DNA of 64,000 nucleotides from Gambelia wislizenii (lineage: Eukaryota; Chordata; Lepidosauria; Squamata; Crotaphytidae). The stretch is from NCBI GenBank assembly GCA_030847615.1, contig JAUMIR010000002.1:111918309-111982308 (forward strand), read 5' to 3'. Shown here in pieces: positions 34,631 to 46,461 of the stretch. Numbering within the stretch: position 1 is the stretch's first letter; each line of letters begins with the position of its first letter. The notes below the pieces were generated by a model, which was given only the letters and a program-made list of their open reading frames with translations, had not been told where the DNA came from and made no database searches. Made by a program: the position numbers and the translations under genes.

Positions 34631-35368
34631 TATTTCTGTAGTGTAGACAGGCTCTAAGACTGCACCTAGGACCCAACAACTGACTACTCCATCTTGTTTG
34701 TGCATGGCACCAGAGTTTTGTTGTGGAGGAAGGGCTCAAGCTCAGCCAAGTATGAATGTGTTTGTCATGGGGAGTTGAAAGGGGAGTGTGAGCTGAAGTT
34801 GTTTGAACTGATCTCTCAGTAGATAACATATACAAAAATTGTTGATAACAGCTATTTATATGAATAAAAAATAAAGGACTTTAGCTTCCACCATCTTCAG
34901 TGATGTTGGTTGGCATGAACCAACCTCATTCCTATGGAGAAGGCAGAAGTTGACACATCTTATTCTTTACTCACATAAATGGTTGTTATCACTCATTTTG
35001 TCACATTTATAGATAGTGTTATTTTTTATTGCATCCTTCTGGGATCTAGGTGCTACGTATTTACAGTGTTATTCCCTTGCTTTAGTCACCTGCATGCATG
35101 AATGCACACTCTAAGGGTTTTTTCCAGATTGATCTAAAGAAATGTGAGTTTTTGCATTATAACTCCTTAGGTTTTGCTGGGTGTTGCCTATTCTGGTACC
35201 TCTGCATCCCCTTGTTCTTTTGTGATCATGTTTCAATTCTGCCATCAAAGTTAGCCTGCTCTTGGCTGCTATAAGCAACTCCGAGGTATGGGCTTACTAT
35301 AATTTGTTCTGATGGTCATGGATACAACATTTCCTTTGCCCCATCATTGCTGTTCACAGTAGCTATTT

Positions 35369-35582
35369 CATAGAATCATAGAGTTGGAAGAGACCACAAA
35401 GGCCATCTAGTCCAACTCCTCATCCTGCAGGGATTCACAATCAAAGCACTCCCAACAGATGGCCATCCAGCCTCTGTTTAAAAACCTCCAAACAAGGAGA
35501 CTCCACCACACCACGAGGCAGTGTATTCCATTGTCAAACAGCAATTACCATCAGGAGGTTCTTCCTAATGTTTAGGTGGAAT
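35369..35582 (-). mobile_element. CR1 3' end, close to exon 9
   Basis: Inverted CR1 tail (CATAGAATCATAGAGTTGGA, then CCAGCCTCTGTTTAAAAACC and CACCACACCACGAGGCAGT). It ends 88 bases downstream of exon 9's donor in transcript sense. Confidence 0.9.
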
Positions 35583-35670
35583 CTTTTTTTGATTAAGGAA
35601 ACCTGGGATATTTTAATTGTGCTCTGCCATATAGCAGGTACCTAATCAAACAGACTCTAAAGAATGTTAC

Positions 35671-35798
35671 CAAACATGCTCTTTGCAGATTTCAGTGTCC
35701 CATAGAGTGGTCCTTGCATGTCTAGCTGAGAGATTTGCTTCAAGATGGTTCCAAAACAGGAGGTGCCGTCACTAATCTCTCCATCTTGACAGACGCAC
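35671..35798 (-). CDS. STAB2: Stabilin exon 9: EGF end and start of first FAS1 domain
   Basis: The sequence KCVCQDGEISDGTSC closes the last EGF-like module. It runs straight into FGTILKQISQLDMQGPLYGT and LKSAKSMF, the first helices of a FAS1 domain in which serial EGF cysteines stop. It enters at phase 2 and ends with one base that makes glutamate with exon 10. The acceptor is TATTATTCAG and the donor GTAACA. An EGF-to-FAS1 transition inside one exon fits the stabilin plan. Confidence 0.94.
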
Positions 35799-36449
35799 CT
35801 GAATAATATCAGAGTAGAATGAGAATTATTTTTGAAAACTTTATTCAGATAACAGCAGGAGCTTGGAAAAGTTACCTTTGGACTACAGCTTATACAAGCC
35901 ATGCTGGCTGGGGAATTGTAGAAGCTGTAAAAAAGTAGCTTTTCCCAATTTCTGATGTAGATTTAGTAAAAACAACAAAAAGCCACAGTTCCAGAAATGC
36001 CAGAGTTTCATGTGGCATGAGACAGACACCAGGAAACTGAGGTTAATTTCCTTAATTAAAGTATTTTTACCCAGCCTTTCAGTCTTCTGTTCTCATCAAG
36101 ATAAATTAACATGTCATACAAAAATAAAACAGAAACAGATAACCATAAAACATAATCAGCAACAGAGGGATCAACCACACTCTCAATGCAGTGGCTAAAA
36201 AAGCTGTCCCTAGTGCAAATCTCATTTCTGTCAAGAACTTATTTGGTGACCTCAGACAAACCTCTCTCTCCCACTCAGCCTCTATCCCTCCATCTGCAAA
36301 ATGGGTGAATAATTATAATACTGAGTTATCTATTAGAAGGATTACAATCAGAGAATGCAAGTGAAGCAGCACTCTGAGCACTTGAAATTGCTTTACAAAT
36401 GCTAGATCTAAATATTATAAAAAGCTTTAGAGGGCAAAATAGCTTTTAT

Positions 36450-36672
36450 GTGTTTATGTGCCTTTAATCACCTATCAACTTACAGCAAGCCCATTGATTT
36501 CATCAGGTTTTCTTAGGCAAGGAATACTCAGAGGTGATTTTGCCAGTTTCTTCCTCTGAAATATAGCCTAGAGCACCTGGTATTCGTTGATGTTTTCCCA
36601 TCCAAGTACTAACCAGAGCTGACATTGCTCAGTTTCCAAGATCAGACAGGATCTGGTGCCTTTAGGGCATTT
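36450..36672 (-). mobile_element. 5S-rRNA-derived SINE
   Basis: Minus strand: CCAGATCCTGTCTGATCTTG in the head, the 5S-like ACTTGGATGGGAAAACATC, then the shared tail down to GCACATAAACAC. Confidence 0.88.
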
Positions 36673-36809
36673 GGCCAGCTGCCTAAAATGTCTCAGGATG
36701 GTATGATGAGACTGAAGCATCTCTACTCAGAAAGTCACCCACTTCATTACTGCTTGTTTTTTTAAAAAAAATTTCAAGGACAGTGTATTAATTATATTAC
36801 ATAGGAATA

Positions 36810-37073
36810 TAGTCAGACCCCATATCTGTGGAACCAAATATCCATGGTTACAGTTCTCTGCAAGAAACAAAATAGGGACACAAACCACAGAATGACACTG
36901 AAAAATTGCTAGAGAGACATCCTCTCTAGACACCATCTAGGTCCTCCAATGCAACTCTAGGGTATGTTTTTATTGGAAGTCCTTTATTTTAATAGGGTTT
37001 GCTATTATTCACAGTTTCCAATATCCACTGTAAGTCTGGGAACTGAGCCCCCACAGATACAGGGGTCAGACTG
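36810..37073. mobile_element. Tigger-like MITE
   Basis: TAGTCAGACCCCATATCTG and GATACAGGGGTCAGACTG ends, TA flanks. The interior ACAGTTTCCAATATCC is as in the other copies. Confidence 0.8.
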
Positions 37074-37586
37074 TAGTTTATATCATAGGGCTGCTAAGAG
37101 GCTAAAATGCCCCTCTAATGGCCAAAATCAACGCAAGATGGGAGATCTGTATTCACAAATCTGCTGCTGCTGGGTTATATCAAACTCTCAGCCCTCTGTA
37201 AGCAATGCTGAGGAAAGAGGTCACTTAACACTTTGACTCCACAGTATTTCCCTGATCCAAATTCTGTCCCCCGCACCTTCCAACATCTGCATTTAACACT
37301 GTGGGATCCTTCTCCCTCTTTCCTATCTGAATTGAGTTTCTTGGAAGAATAACAATATTTTTAACAAAGCAATGATCAGTCATAGCAAATGTTTCTGCAA
37401 CAGTTACATTTAGGATGAGCGACTCTGCTCTAAGTTCCATCAATGGTCTTAACCAAAAGTGGTACTGAAACCACATTCCTGAATCCTGGGCTCAGTTCTG
37501 GATCCAGTGCTATGCTAACAGATATAGAGACAAAACTGTTCTTACCCCACAATTTTAATTAACTGTGACATTTCTAGGCAGCTTAC

Positions 37587-37732
37587 TTGGGCACCCCATC
37601 AGGGCCTATTTCACACGTGGAAGTTCTATGACAGGAGTGTCGTTGGCATCCATTGGAACTGGGTGAGCAACTCATTCCTCTTTCCGTTTCCATTCTGTTC
37701 CTAAACATCCCAGGTTTACAAATGCACTGTGA
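37587..37732 (-). CDS. STAB2: Stabilin exon 8: EGF-like (SQCICKPGM...)
   Basis: In phase 0 it encodes SQCICKPGMFRNRMETERGM followed by SCSPSSNGCQRHSCHRTSTC and EIGPDGVP, ending with two bases of a lysine codon. CxCKPG completes the second module of exon 7; NGC-x3-SC-x4-STC opens the last EGF-like module before the FAS1 pair. The central stretch replaces the usual GYxGDG loop with an unusual FRNRMETERGM, so this module is divergent. The acceptor is CTCTTTTCATAG and the donor GTAAGC. Confidence 0.93.
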
Positions 37733-38006
37733 CTATGAAAAGAGAAAGCAGATTAGCAATGCTCTGCCCACATAGTAGCTTTTAGGCAGAGACTGGAAAA
37801 GCTATCTTTTGGGACTACAGCTTACAGGATCTATGGCTAGTGGCCTATGAAGGCTGGAGGATTCTGGGCAGTGTAGTCAAATTAATGGAGAAAAATTAAT
37901 CAATCACCCGACCATTATATAGCTGTTATCTCATTACTTGCTTACTCAAAATAAACAACATAAGTATGATAAGTTCCATTTGGTTGGGTGAAAGTACAAT
38001 AAATAA

Positions 38007-38562
38007 GGACTTTATCAGATGGACAAAATACGACGTCATAATGACACCATGTAACTGTGAAAGGGTGCGCAGATCAGACGTCATCGTCCTTTTGCAGTTA
38101 TATCCTGTCAAAATCCCATTCCTTTTAATTGACATCTTAAGCTGTCAATAGATCCCCCTGCCACTCATTGCCAATGTGCCAAACCTCGGACCAGTTAACT
38201 CTTGTCACTGCAGCAAGAGTGGCCAGTCTGGCGCGAACACTTCTGGATGAGATTGGGACATCCAGATAAATTTTGCTCTTTTCATGACCTTCTCCAGGTT
38301 ACTTGGGACTTTTAAAGCGTGCCTAGGTGCTTAGTGTAAGTTTTTAAGTGTTAGTTTTGTTTTTAAATTTCCCGCGCGACAGAGTCCTGTGGGATTTTGA
38401 ATGAGGAAGTGAACGGGGCTCCATTCACTTCTTCTTTCTTGCCGAGGAGCCTTTGCTGGGAGAGGAAGGTAAGTGCAAGGGGAGCGTTCTTTTACTGGCA
38501 TAGAAATAGATTTTTCTATGCCGACAAAAGAAAGTTCTAAAAGAGGTCATCTGATAAAGTCC
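38007..38562. mobile_element. PIF/Harbinger-like MITE, family A (556 bp)
   Basis: GGACTTTATCAGATGG and CATCTGATAAAGTCC, flanked by TAA at the left and TAG at the right. GACATCCAGATAAAT shows a mutated first donor, while GGAAGGTAAGTGC keeps the second. An inverted TTTTCTATGCCG pair sits near the right end. Confidence 0.85.
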
Positions 38563-38953
38563 TAGGATTTATTCAATTAATATACCACAACAGCATTTAA
38601 ATCAATGGCTACTATTGTCATAACTCTTAGGAAACCTCAGTGCTCTCTGACACAAATTTGTTCAGGATTAACCCCTGTTTAATGTGGTTGGAATCACTGC
38701 CAAATGTACCTGGGTGGTGATATAAACAACACTATTTGTTTTCACACAAGTGCTTATGATATTCTTATTTATGGCAAATTTATGCTTGGAAACCTCGTTA
38801 ATGACCCAAAAAAGCATGAAAAGAGACTACTTGGAATTTTCCCAAGAAATACACAAGAATCTTTCTCTAGTTTTAACTCCACCTTCTTCTGGACATTATC
38901 TATAACCCAGGATTGAGAAGTATCAATTTAGGAGATGTGCAATGCAAATCTTG

Positions 38954-39175
38954 GGGTGCATCTACACTGCAGAAATAATGCAGTTTGACACTACTTTAGG
39001 TGCTGTAGCACCATCCTATGGAATCCTGGGATTTGTAGTTTTACAAGGTCTTTAGACTTCTCTGCCAAAGAGTGCTGCTGCCTCACAGAACTACAAATCC
39101 CAGGATTCTGTAGGATGGAGTGATGGCAGTTAAAGTGGTGTCAAACTGCATTATATCTACAGTGTAGGTGCACCC
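38954..39175. mobile_element. Palindromic MITE, intact copy (222 bp)
   Basis: GGGTGCATCTACACTGCAGA to CAGTGTAGGTGCACCC, with inner arms GAATCCTGGGATTTGTAGTT and AACTACAAATCCCAGGATTC. It is the uninterrupted reference for the split copies at 33 and 54 kb. Confidence 0.85.
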
Positions 39176-39451
39176 TTGGTCTGTTACTTATGTTCTTCGT
39201 TGATAATAAACATTTCAACTTTTGAGTGTTTGTTCATCCTAGCAGTGGTAAATGGTGATTTCTATCCCTCACATTTCTAGGAAGGGCCCTCTAGAGGCAT
39301 GTCAAATGCTCTCTGGAAAACAGCATACAGCGAAGTCCATTTTAAAGGGAGAATAAAGTGGCTGAGCCTGTGAGGTCCAGATTTCCCCCAAACATCTAAC
39401 TTTTGAAATGTGGACATTATGAGAAAAGCACACTGCAATTCTCCAGCTTAC

Positions 39452-39648
39452 CTTTCCTGCACTTTCAAACCTACATATGGTGGAATTTGCAAGGCAGCCT
39501 CCATTATTAATGACACAGGGGTTAATGGCTTGGCACACTCTCCCGTCCCCTTGGTACCCCTCCTTGCAGGTACACTCATATTTGGTTGGCCCAAGAGTCT
39601 TGCAAACAGCCAATGAGGAACATGGGGAAGAGCTGCAGGGATCCTGGG
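39452..39648 (-). CDS. STAB2: Stabilin exon 7: two EGF-like modules
   Basis: This is the longest exon seen (197 bases, 65 full codons). It encodes QDPCSSSPCSSLAVCKTLGP then YECTCKEGYQGDGRVCQ, a canonical EGF domain with the GYxGDGxxC ending, and starts a second one, INPCVINNGGCLANSTICRF. The NNGGC-x-NST-x-C motif is strongly stabilin/EGF-like, and NST is a possible glycosylation site. It ends in phase 0 with AGK. The acceptor is TTTATTTACAG and the donor GTAAGC. Confidence 0.96.
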
Positions 39649-40568
39649 CTGTAAATAAAGTAAACGAGAAATATTAGGAGATATGTAAGCTGTAGACCCA
39701 TGTTTAAACCTAAACATAAAGACTGCGCAGTAGAATTTTTGAAAATAAATGCAATAAAGGATGAAGGGACTCTGCTAAATTTTGATGCGGTTTTGAAGCT
39801 GAAAGCTAATTTGCTTAAAAGTGAATGTTAATTTTAATGGCAGTTTCTTTAGCACCCTCCTACCAGAGCAGAGGTGGGGAATCAGTTTGGGATTCCAAGT
39901 AGAATCTCCACCCATCTGACACCCCATACACCAGATTATGTCAGAAAGCATGGGGGTGACTTTGATACTGTTGTTGTTATTTGCAATCAAGTCAGCTTCA
40001 ACTTTTAGTGACACAAGAGAGGCCTCCAACATCCCCAGTCAACAAGGCTGCAGCTTCCTTGGTTGAATCGACCCTTTAGTAATGTGGTCTTCCTCTTTCC
40101 TCTTCCACTTTACCAAGCATTATCGTCTTTTCTAATTAGTCATGTTATCTTATGATATGTCCAAGGTACAACAGCCTGTTTAGTCATGTTGGCTTCTGTG
40201 AAGAGTTCAGGCTTGATTTATCCTTAAGTTCATTTATTGGTCTTTTTGGCAGTCTGTGGTACCTATAAAACTCTCCTCCAGGACTACATTTCAATTGGAC
40301 TTTGGCCCTGACATTGGGATGAAGCCTGATGTCAAAAAGTCTGTGTGCAAAACATCAATTGCAGATTTGCCACCTTGTGTTTTGGCATAGAATCAGGCTT
40401 CACCTCCTCCGTGCTCCTCTGTAAATGGCATAAGGGGAGCAATATGAGGTTCACTCAGCCCATGAGGATTGTTCCCCTTGAGCCTTTCCCACATGGTGAA
40501 AGAGGAGAGGAACTGATTTTCTCTCAGTTAGCATTTGCAAGAGTTGGCTGAGTCCTGGATTACAGTTA

Positions 40569-40785
40569 CAGGTCAACCCCCATATCCACTGATGTTGGTA
40601 TCTACGATTTCACTTATCCACGTCCAAAAATATATGTTCTCTCTAGGCATTTCTAAGTCCTCCACTGTGATTTTATGGTCAATTTCTGGTCTTTGTGTCA
40701 TTGAAAATAATAGAGCTCCCTATTATCCACGGTTTCAGGTATCCATGGGGCTCTTGGAATGTATGCAGATACAGAGGTCAACATG
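40569..40785. mobile_element. Tigger-like MITE
   Basis: CAGGTCAACCCCCATATCC at the left, ACAGAGGTCAACATG at the right, TA flanks. Same subfamily as the 20,117 copy. Confidence 0.8.
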
Positions 40786-40917
40786 TACATCAAAAGGTCA
40801 GCATTTGAAAACAAAAATCCAAATGCTTGAAAACAAATGAAAACATACAACAGTAACAAGAATGGGTGTGGTGTAAATAGCATAGTAATATAAGTGTGTG
40901 GGGGGGAAATCAATATA

Positions 40918-41180
40918 TAGTAGGACTCCGTATCCATGCGGGATTGGTTCTGGGGTTCCCCACGGATACCAAAAAACATAGATAACAGCCAACGCCATTG
41001 AAAATAATGGGACATCTGGTTTAAAATACCACAGAGTTGTCTTGGAGGACCTAGAAAATGTCTAGAGAGGATGCCTCTTTAGGCATTTTCTAGGAAGACT
41101 CTATGGTAAGTGTGCTGTTTTGTGTCCTGTGGATTGATGAAACTGCAGATATTGGTTCTGCAGACATAGAGATTGTACTG
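40918..41180. mobile_element. Tigger-like MITE
   Basis: TAGTAGGACTCCGTATCC start, GGGATTGGTTCTGGGG block and a degenerate end GAGATTGTACTG before TA. Confidence 0.75.
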
Positions 41181-41280
41181 TACTGCATATAGATTTAACA
41201 AAAATAACACAAAACAAATGCATCTAGAAAATCAGAAATACAGAAAATATTACAAGAAGCCATTACAATACACACCACGT

Positions 41281-41352
41281 CTCTCTGGCATTTCTTCGCA
41301 AACGAAGATTCAGAAAGGACTCGTCCCGCGCTTTCTGCAAGTGCGCTGATGA
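41281..41352 (-). mobile_element. Very short 3' fragment of the GA-tailed LINE
   Basis: Plus strand TCTCTCTGGCATTTCTTCGC, then AAACGAAGATTCAGAAAGGA and CTCGTCCCGCGCTTTCTGC equal the inverted last 70 bases of the 1-3,440 element, with CpGs retained. Confidence 0.85.
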
Positions 41353-41460
41353 TGAAATATGTAACCAATATGAAAATGGAGGACAACATTGGTCCTTGCA
41401 ATTTTCCTGGTTATATTTCACTAGAGGTGGAAGATAAACACCAGGAAGTCCCTTGGAAGC

Positions 41461-41508
41461 ATCACTGTTATCTCTGGCTGGGAATCACTGTTATCTCTGG
41501 CTGGGAAT
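41461..41508. repeat. 24-bp direct duplication
   Basis: ATCACTGTTATCTCTGGCTG then GGA occurs twice in tandem. A diverged TAGTCCAACAC-type MITE follows near 41,690-41,785. Confidence 0.85.
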
Positions 41509-42659
41509 AGTGGGGCCTGTGCCTTGAAGCAGGGACTCCTTTCCCTCTGGGGGGGGGGCTGCTAGGCAACTTCCCAGGACTGAATTCTGACCCTTGGTGG
41601 CTGAATTAGACTTGTGAACTAGAACGAGGATGAGGAGCCTGGGACCTGCCTCTTGAACTAGGACCTGTGACTCTCTAGATGTTCTCGGACTCCAGCTCTC
41701 ATGATCTCTGACAATTGGCTGTGCTGGCTGATCCTGATGGCAGTGGTAGTCCAACACTATCTGGAGACCACAGGCTCCCCCACCCATGAACTAAAGAAAG
41801 GATTTGGAACTACCATTGATGATTTGGCCCGTGCTTTCTCCCCACCTGAGGCTCATTTGTCCACATCTGACATTATAGATGCTTTCTCTGGATCCATTCA
41901 GTGTCTACATGGAGTTTATGCTGGATTTACAGGGAGTGTTGTGAGAGTCGGGTGCGCATCAAAATTGTTGCTCTTTATGGGCCACGGTGCTACTCCTTCT
42001 GAAGCCCTTTTAGGAAATGCCTTTAAGTCTTAATGATTTATTTTACTGAGAATTCTCTCTTTCTGTCTCTCACTCTGTTTCTTCATCCTTAGATGGATGA
42101 ACAATCTATGAAACAGAGAAAGCTAAAAGAATGTTGGTCTCCCTGCCTTGACCAAATCTTGTGGTCTCTCTTCTAGTTTAATGTAGCATTTTCACACACA
42201 GCATTCTATTTACTTTGGCCATTCATTAACCCTCAGTTATGCATGAATAAGGAGTTGAGGGAAGTCTTCAGGCACTGGGCCCACACATGTGGAAGAACAA
42301 ACAAGCACAGCCCATGCTGCAGTGTGGCTGCAAAAGACCATTCCAGGGTCACTCATACATCTTGAAGTCCTGTTCATCATATAAGGCAGGAGGAAGCCAG
42401 GAAAGGTGTTTTCACATGTTTTCATTTTCTGGTTCTATAAACAGAAAGAAACACCTAGCATTTTGGGCGGGGGGGTATTACAAATTTCGTGAATACATAT
42501 TAGTCTGGTTTGGGATCGCAAATCCCTATGGCTCAAGGGCTGAGTGCTCAGAACATGGGCATTTTTATTTTTGGACTACTGATACCTTCCTCAAACCAGG
42601 ATTTGTGGTCCAAACAAAGCAACTTTTCCAAGTTCTGTGTATGACATACACCACGAGAT

Positions 42660-43500
42660 AGGCAAGAAGAGCTTGACCTTGTTAATTCTCTTGGCTCTCT
42701 CAGTGGTTTTCAGTATCATTCAACATGGAATCCTTTTGAGTTGCCTGGCCTGACCAAGAGACTGAGGATACATCTGCACTGCAGAAATAATGCAGTTTGA
42801 CACCGCTTTAACTACCATGACTCAATGCAATGGGATTCTGGGATATATAGTTTTGTGAGATATTCAGCCTTCTCTGTTAGAGAGCTCTGGTGCCACAACA
42901 AACTACAAATACCAGGATCCCATATCATTGAGCCATGGCAGTTAAAGCATTGTCAAACTGGATTGTTTCTGCAGTGCAGATGCATCCTGAAACATGACAC
43001 ATGCCTTTTAATATCTCCATGAAATTGCTAAAAGAGGCTGTCCAGATATTTAAGGATGACACCCAGTTCTAAATCCTGCCCCTGCCAAAAGAACTAGCTT
43101 AGGCTGTGGATGTTCTGAACAGGAATCTCTTTGAAGGACTGGGTGAAGGTAAATAAACTCAAACCTACTCCAGGCAGGAAGAGGATTTTACCATAGCCTA
43201 ACTAATCTCACATTTGGTGGTTTATTTGGTCTGGGTGGGTCACACTTGCCTTAAAAGGTCAGGTGCATTGTCTGGGAGTGCTGTTTAACTTGGCTTTACA
43301 TCTGCAGGTAGACAACATGCATGGCAAAATGATCTCTCTTATCTTAAATTTGAGGTGAGCGCAGGGGCACGTGTAGCAAAAAACCCATGCATCATCTGTG
43401 CAAATGAGGGAGATACTCTCAGGCTCTGGGAAACAAGGTCCAGCACAGGGAAATTGTAAAACAGTCCAATCACAAGCTGTGGCCAGAGAATGCTGACCCT
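42660..43500 (+). mobile_element. L2-type reverse transcriptase remnant
   Basis: LNSLGSLSVVFSIIQHGIL and, after an inserted MITE, GDDTQF and LNRNLFEGLGEG-like frames match L2/CR1 RT (the D-D-T-Q motif). Several stops. Confidence 0.7.
42765..42987. mobile_element. Palindromic MITE inside L2
   Basis: AGGATACATCTGCACTGCAG to CTGCAGTGCAGATGCATCCT with the usual TTTGACACCGCTTTAACT arms. Same family as 38,954. Confidence 0.85.
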
Positions 43501-43502
43501 CA

Positions 43503-44521
43503 GGCTTATCTACACAGGCAATATACCCCATCTTAGAGCCCTGCAGTCCTGATGATATAGGGCATTTGCCCGATTCTGCCCCCAGGCAGTCTTCATGAAC
43601 CCCAGGGCAGAGACAGGCCTAAGATGGGGGGAAGGTATGGTAGGGCCCCATAAAATGTGTCCAGTCCTGCGCACCACAATTCAGGAAGGATATTGAGAAG
43701 CTGGAATGTGTCCAGAGGAGGGTGACCAGGATGGTGGGAGGTCTGGAAGCCATGCCCTATGAGGGGCGGCTTAGGGAGCTGAGCATGTTTAGTCTGGGGA
43801 AGAGAAGGTTGAGAGGGGACATGACAGCCATGTTTAAATATCTGAAGGGATGTCATACTGAGGATGGAGCAGGCTTGTTTTCTTCTGCTTCAGAGACTAG
43901 GACACGGAGCCATGGGTTCAAAGTACAGGAAAAGCGATTCCACCTAAACATTAGGAAGAACTTTCTGACAGTAAGAGCTGTTCGGAAGTGGAATGCACTG
44001 CCGTGTAGTGTGGTGGAGTCTCCTTCTTTGGAGGTTTTTAAGCAGATGCTGGATGGCCATCTGTCAGGAGTGATTTGATTGTGTATTCCTGCATGGCAGG
44101 GGGTTGGGCTGGATGGCCCTTGTGGTTCTATGATTCTATGAAAATGGTTTAAGCTAATACCTAATGTAATCTGTTCCCACTGGGAAGAAACAGATCAGGC
44201 CCTATGGGTCTGCAGGAGCCTGTGCAGGCAGGCCGGCACATCACTGCAGCTGCTGGTCTGCCTTGCTCTTCCAGAGCAGGAAGGAGTCCTGCACCAAGTG
44301 GCCAAGGCTGGTCACATGCTGGGGGCCTTGGTCACATGTTGTGGCTGGCTTCCTGCCTTCTGGGATGGTGGAGACTGCAGCAGCAGCAGCTGGCATGGCG
44401 GGCTGGCGTGCCTGTTTAGACTTTCTCCCTTTTTGTGGAGGAAAGGGGAAGCAATGGGCCTGATCCATGGCCAGGATATTCTTGCAGGGAGCCAGCATAT
44501 CCTGGCTCGTTGTAGATGAGC
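43503..44521. mobile_element. PIF/Harbinger-like MITE, family B, split by CR1
   Basis: GGCTTATCTACACAGGC and a GTTGTAGATGAGC end, with GAGCCCTGCAGTCCTGATGA and CCACATGTTGTGGCTGGCTT-like interior. CR1 interrupts 43,658-44,140. Confidence 0.75.
43658..44140 (+). mobile_element. CR1 3' end with C-terminal coding remnant
   Basis: The frame PYEGRLRELSMFSLGKRRLR, then GAGLFSSASETRTRSHGFK and NIRKNFLTVRAVRKWNALP is the standard CR1 C-terminus, followed by GGATGGCCCTTGTGG and an ATTCTATG end. AAAATG on both sides (43,652-43,657; 44,141-44,146) is a target duplication. Confidence 0.92.
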
Positions 44522-45305
44522 ACTGAATGTTGAGAAAGGGAGAGGAGATGAATGGAAAACTGGATTAGAAGGGAAATGGACTGCAGTATTCCTGAGGAAG
44601 GTATAGTAGGGCCTCCATATTGTAGTATGTGGGGAAATAATCATTGTAATGTAAAAGCAATCTTGTGTACCTCATTCACATCCTAAGATAAGTCTAGAGC
44701 TTTTCCCTGCATGCCTTTTGTTCTCCCAAAATTCCCTTTCTCTTATTTTACTGGGCACTTCCAACCAACTGGAGTGCTTGGTCATTCCACGCATGACCTA
44801 ATTTAAATTTTATTACTTTGTGTAAGTTCCTCTTTTAAGTTTGAGTCTCCATGAGGCTGGAGCCATCTTTAGCCATCTTTGACCAGCTTAAGACATCTTA
44901 ATTCATCTTTCCTGTAACCATGCAATGATGTTTTACCATGCAGCCTTCTACTGCTGTAGGCTGGTGAGTTTTCCTACCCTAAATACCATTAGTTAGTTAG
45001 GAACCTCTTTTTAAAGTTTGTTTTAGTATGTAGATTGAGATTGATATACCTTCAGTAAACTTTGATTTGCATTTTAAACTGACTCCTTTGTTTTGTAATG
45101 AGTCTAATTTAACCGAGTCATCTCAGACCTCTGAATATGCTTTTTAAATGTTAATTGAGCTTAAGTCAGCATTCTTAAGTGCACTCTGCATGAAGTTAAA
45201 AGTAAATGAATGATTTTTAACTCTCTTTTTAAAGGAGATAATTCTTGTTGCTTTTAAAAGGACTAGATCCTGGAATTTTTAATACAATTTTATTTTTAGA
45301 CTCAT

Positions 45306-45558
45306 TACTCCTACACATATCCACTGGGGATTGATTCTGGGGGGGAGGCGTGGATACCAAAAACTGTGGATAATAGTGAACACCATTGAAAATAATGGGA
45401 CTTCTGGTTTAAAATACCACAGAGTTGCCTTGGAGGACCTAGAAAATGGCTAGAGAGGACATATTTTCTAGGAAGACTCTATGGTAAGTGTGCTGTTTTG
45501 TGTCCTGTGGATAATTGAATCAATGGATAATGAATCAGTGGATACAGGGGTACTACTG
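45306..45558. mobile_element. Tigger-like MITE, weak left end
   Basis: The right end GATACAGGGGTACTACTG before TA is good; the left is degenerate (CTCCTACACATATCC). The interior ATTGAATCAATGGATAATGA is typical. Confidence 0.7.
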
Positions 45559-46242
45559 TATAGCGGACTGAGGGGACATCCAGACTGACTGAAAAAAACA
45601 GGAAGTTCCAGATTTTGTTTCTGTCCTTTCAAATTTTATTTTATTGGAACCGAAACACTCAACACTACAATGTTTTCTTGCAGCTTGTGGTAAAAAAAGA
45701 AACAGAAGTAATGGTTATGGATGTTCATAGTAAGGTGAAAGAAAAAAACCCAACCTTACTTGTACTGTCTCAGGAAGTCCATAGAAGAGTAAGATGTGAA
45801 ATATACAAAGGGATTACAGACTTGGTGATAGGACCCCCTACAGCTGGTTGTTATGTATAGAGGCAGGCTGGCAGTCATCACTGCAGATAGGACTCCACAG
45901 GCCTGCCCCTCACTCCAACAAAAACGAACAAAGAGGCTGAGAATGATCTTCCTTAAAGGAAGAGGAAGTGGCCTCTAAAGACAGGAAGGCAGCAAATGGT
46001 TTAAGTGTAGCAATCTATGCACAGATTGAAAAAAAAAAATCACAGAGAGTATCTGCCTACTGTCACCTCTCAATTATTGTGTTCACATTTTTTACTTTGA
46101 ACAGGGTGAAGCTCAAGCCTTGCCAGAAGTACTGTACTAACATGACTAGGGAGAAAATCAGCATAAAGACTGGGGAGGGGGGGATCATCCTTGTTCAAAG
46201 AAATGCAGTACAATGAGGACTACTAATGCTTAATGGGAAGAC

Positions 46243-46461
46243 TAAACAGCTTAAAGGCACCAGCTCCCATCTGATCTTGGGAACTAAGCAGGGTCAGCCC
46301 TAGTTAGTACTTGGATGGGATGCCACCAATAAATACCAGGTGCTGTAGGCTATATTTCAGAGGAAGGAACTGCCAAATCCACCTCTGAGTATTTGTTGCC
46401 TAAGAAAACCTTATGAAATTCATGGGGCTGCCATAAGTCGACAGGTGACTTGAAGACACAC
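46243..46461 (+). mobile_element. 5S-rRNA-derived SINE
   Basis: CATCTGATCTTGGGAACTAA, then GCAGGGTCAGCCCTAGTTAG and TACTTGGATGGGATGCC is close to 5S rRNA. The tail CATAAGTCGACAGGTGACTT ends GAAGACACACACAC. Confidence 0.92.

Larger units (their letters stand above)
33089..34658. mobile_element. Palindromic MITE interrupted by nested insertions
   Basis: Outer ends CTTAGGGCCTATCTGTACTG and GTGTAGACAGGCTCTAAG, with the usual CTATGGAATCCTTGTATTTG and AACTACAAATACCAGGATTC arms. A Tigger-like MITE splits it after GCTGTA. Confidence 0.8.

Noticed and set aside
43722..44078. Possible host gene exon (118-codon frame)
   Set aside because: It is the C-terminus of a CR1 LINE with its 3' end directly following.
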